A DNA stretch of 64,000 nt, from contig JAEPNY010000001.1 in NCBI GenBank assembly GCA_017643165.1, positions 62,001 to 126,000 of the forward strand, in the 5' to 3' direction. The notes under the pieces were generated by a model. The model saw nothing but the letters and a program-made list of their open reading frames with translations, ran no database searches and had not been told where the DNA came from. The DNA comes from Psychroserpens sp. GTDB taxonomy: Bacteria; Bacteroidota; Bacteroidia; Flavobacteriales; Flavobacteriaceae. The position numbers were made by a program, and so were the translations under genes. This document shows, piece after piece, positions 63,133 to 64,000 of this stretch; the first letter of the stretch is position 1, and each line of letters begins with the position of its first letter.

Positions 63133-64000
63133 ATGAAATTTTCGAATAGACTAGTACTTTTAACTGGTTTCTTATTTATTATTTATGGATGTCAGAAAGA
63201 CGACTTCACTGACACTAAAACTGAACTATTCGTACCTAGTATTTCTTCATATATTCTTTATGATGGAGAAGTTCCTGATCACATCTTAAGTTTTGTAAGA
63301 ACTAAATCAGACAATACATTGAAGGTAAATATCTCAGCGAATAATATCAGTTTTTCGAAACATAATGGTTTTAGTCAAAATAGAGAAACTCCTTTAGGCG
63401 TAGTCCAGACAAATAAGGTAGTGCAGGTATATAATGAAAGAAATACTAAATATACATTTAAAGTAACTGATCCGACCAATGCTCAAAGTAAAATCAATTT
63501 AATTGTGGTTGATACAGGAGAAGAAATAATTGAATATTTTATTCAATATATATTTGATCCTAATAACCCTGCGCCAATACTTAATAGTGGTGCTATCGAC
63601 ATGTCTAGATTCACAGGGGCAATGATATTTTATGATTCCAATGGATCGATTATTGGTAATTATATTTTTGATAATGGAATTGAAATACAATCGAGTGGAT
63701 CCACTAACCCTTGTCCTGAAGATGAATCAATTGACCACACAGATAATACTGAATCAAGTACAGGAGGAGGAACTAACGGCGAAACAGATACTGGAAATCA
63801 AGGCTCAACAGAAAACAATACGAGCGGCTCCGGCGAGTTAAATAATACTGATGAACCATGTGGCTTAGAGTGGGAATATGGATGGTGCGGATGTGAAACA
63901 GGTCCTTTAGATGGTCATGCAATCACTGGAAACCCTTGTTGTTCAGGAAGTCCATTAATTGTGACTGATACATGCACTGGTCAAACTTGGAGCAGTAATG
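63133..64000 (+). CDS. Lipoprotein with Thr/Asn/Gly-rich linker, 3'-truncated by window end
   Basis: An ATG at 63133 opens a frame that runs without a stop to 64000 (289 complete codons). The start is followed by a lipoprotein signal (FLFIIYGCQKDD, lipobox Cys at residue 20), a beta-rich region (about 35-185), an acidic low-complexity linker (about 190-240) and a cysteine-rich part (GLEWEYGWCGCETG) beyond it. I know no family match. It sits inside the element, so it may be cargo; the real end is outside the window. Confidence 0.65.
   Translation, partial: MKFSNRLVLLTGFLFIIYGCQKDDFTDTKTELFVPSISSYILYDGEVPDHILSFVRTKSDNTLKVNISANNISFSKHNGFSQNRETPLGVVQTNKVVQVYNERNTKYTFKVTDPTNAQSKINLIVVDTGEEIIEYFIQYIFDPNNPAPILNSGAIDMSRFTGAMIFYDSNGSIIGNYIFDNGIEIQSSGSTNPCPEDESIDHTDNTESSTGGGTNGETDTGNQGSTENNTSGSGELNNTDEPCGLEWEYGWCGCETGPLDGHAITGNPCCSGSPLIVTDTCTGQTWSSN

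Larger units (their letters stand above)
59418..64000 (+). mobile_element. Integrated element with tyrosine recombinase and HUH Rep (right end outside window)
   Basis: From about 59.42 kb the gene content changes to an integrase, an excisionase-like HTH protein, small unknown ORFs, an iteron-like array and an HUH replication initiator, followed by a lipoprotein. The genes all point the same way and many junctions overlap. The content is that of an integrative plasmid, mobilisable element or phage satellite. No conjugation or capsid gene is visible before the window ends. The left end is put near an inverted repeat (59421-59439), which is only a guess. Confidence 0.7.

Noticed and set aside
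63499-63690. Minus-strand ORF inside the lipoprotein gene
   Set aside because: The lipoprotein frame is open across the whole region and has a signal peptide; the antisense ORF has no support.

Overview
This window looks like a chromosomal segment from a member of the Bacteroidota, most likely family Flavobacteriaceae. The evidence is an AT-rich composition, promoters of the Bacteroidota type (TAnnTTTG at -7), few recognisable Shine-Dalgarno sequences, and several lineage markers: type IX secretion C-terminal domains, SusC-like barrels, a PID-CTERM-like sorting tail and a FabL-like reductase. Genus cannot be read from the sequence.

Layout. 1-8.8 kb is housekeeping: tRNA-Ala(GGC), a universal stress protein, GNAT and MATE genes, two tiny membrane ORFs, queD, lpxH, an MFS exporter, recJ, OsmC and AhpD-like proteins. 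8.85-10.45 kb is mostly RNA-level structure: two successive leader-peptide/attenuator units ahead of a TPR gene, then a tRNA-like sequence and a strong terminator. 10.46-17.9 kb is a two-gene unit in which a SusC-type outer-membrane barrel without a plug is followed directly by an alpha-2-macroglobulin-like thioester protein that carries the SusC-type plug. 18-25.6 kb holds rsmI, a large DUF11 surface protein, tdk, alr and mscL. 25.7-35.1 kb holds asd, a diheme cytochrome-like lipoprotein, two tandem paralogous FG-GAP/UnbV secreted proteins and a prolyl oligopeptidase.

36.1-42.8 kb (minus strand) is a tightly packed biosynthetic operon: YceI protein, FAD oxidoreductase, methyltransferase, type III polyketide synthase, enoyl-reductase-like SDR, dehydratase, ketosynthase, ACP and PPTase. 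It reads as a dedicated mini fatty-acid system supplying acyl starters to a type III PKS. Upstream in the same orientation are a Gre-like factor, mtgA and a DAO-type oxidoreductase. 45.2-50.3 kb is the conserved accC-accB-fabH / rpmF-DUF177-pdxA block, followed by ribE and a small PID-CTERM-like protein. 51.4-59.4 kb holds a LytTR regulator with its propeller-type sensor kinase, an SH3-domain protein and a large BNR-repeat protein.

59.4 kb to the window end is a mobile element: a tyrosine recombinase with an unusual palindromic promoter/start site, a coupled unknown gene, an excisionase-like HTH protein, a small ORF, an iteron-like array and an HUH rolling-circle replication initiator, then the start of a lipoprotein gene that runs off the window. 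The two most interesting systems are the plug-less barrel with plug-bearing macroglobulin, and the HUH/iteron integrative element; the stacked attenuators and the tRNA-like sequence come next.
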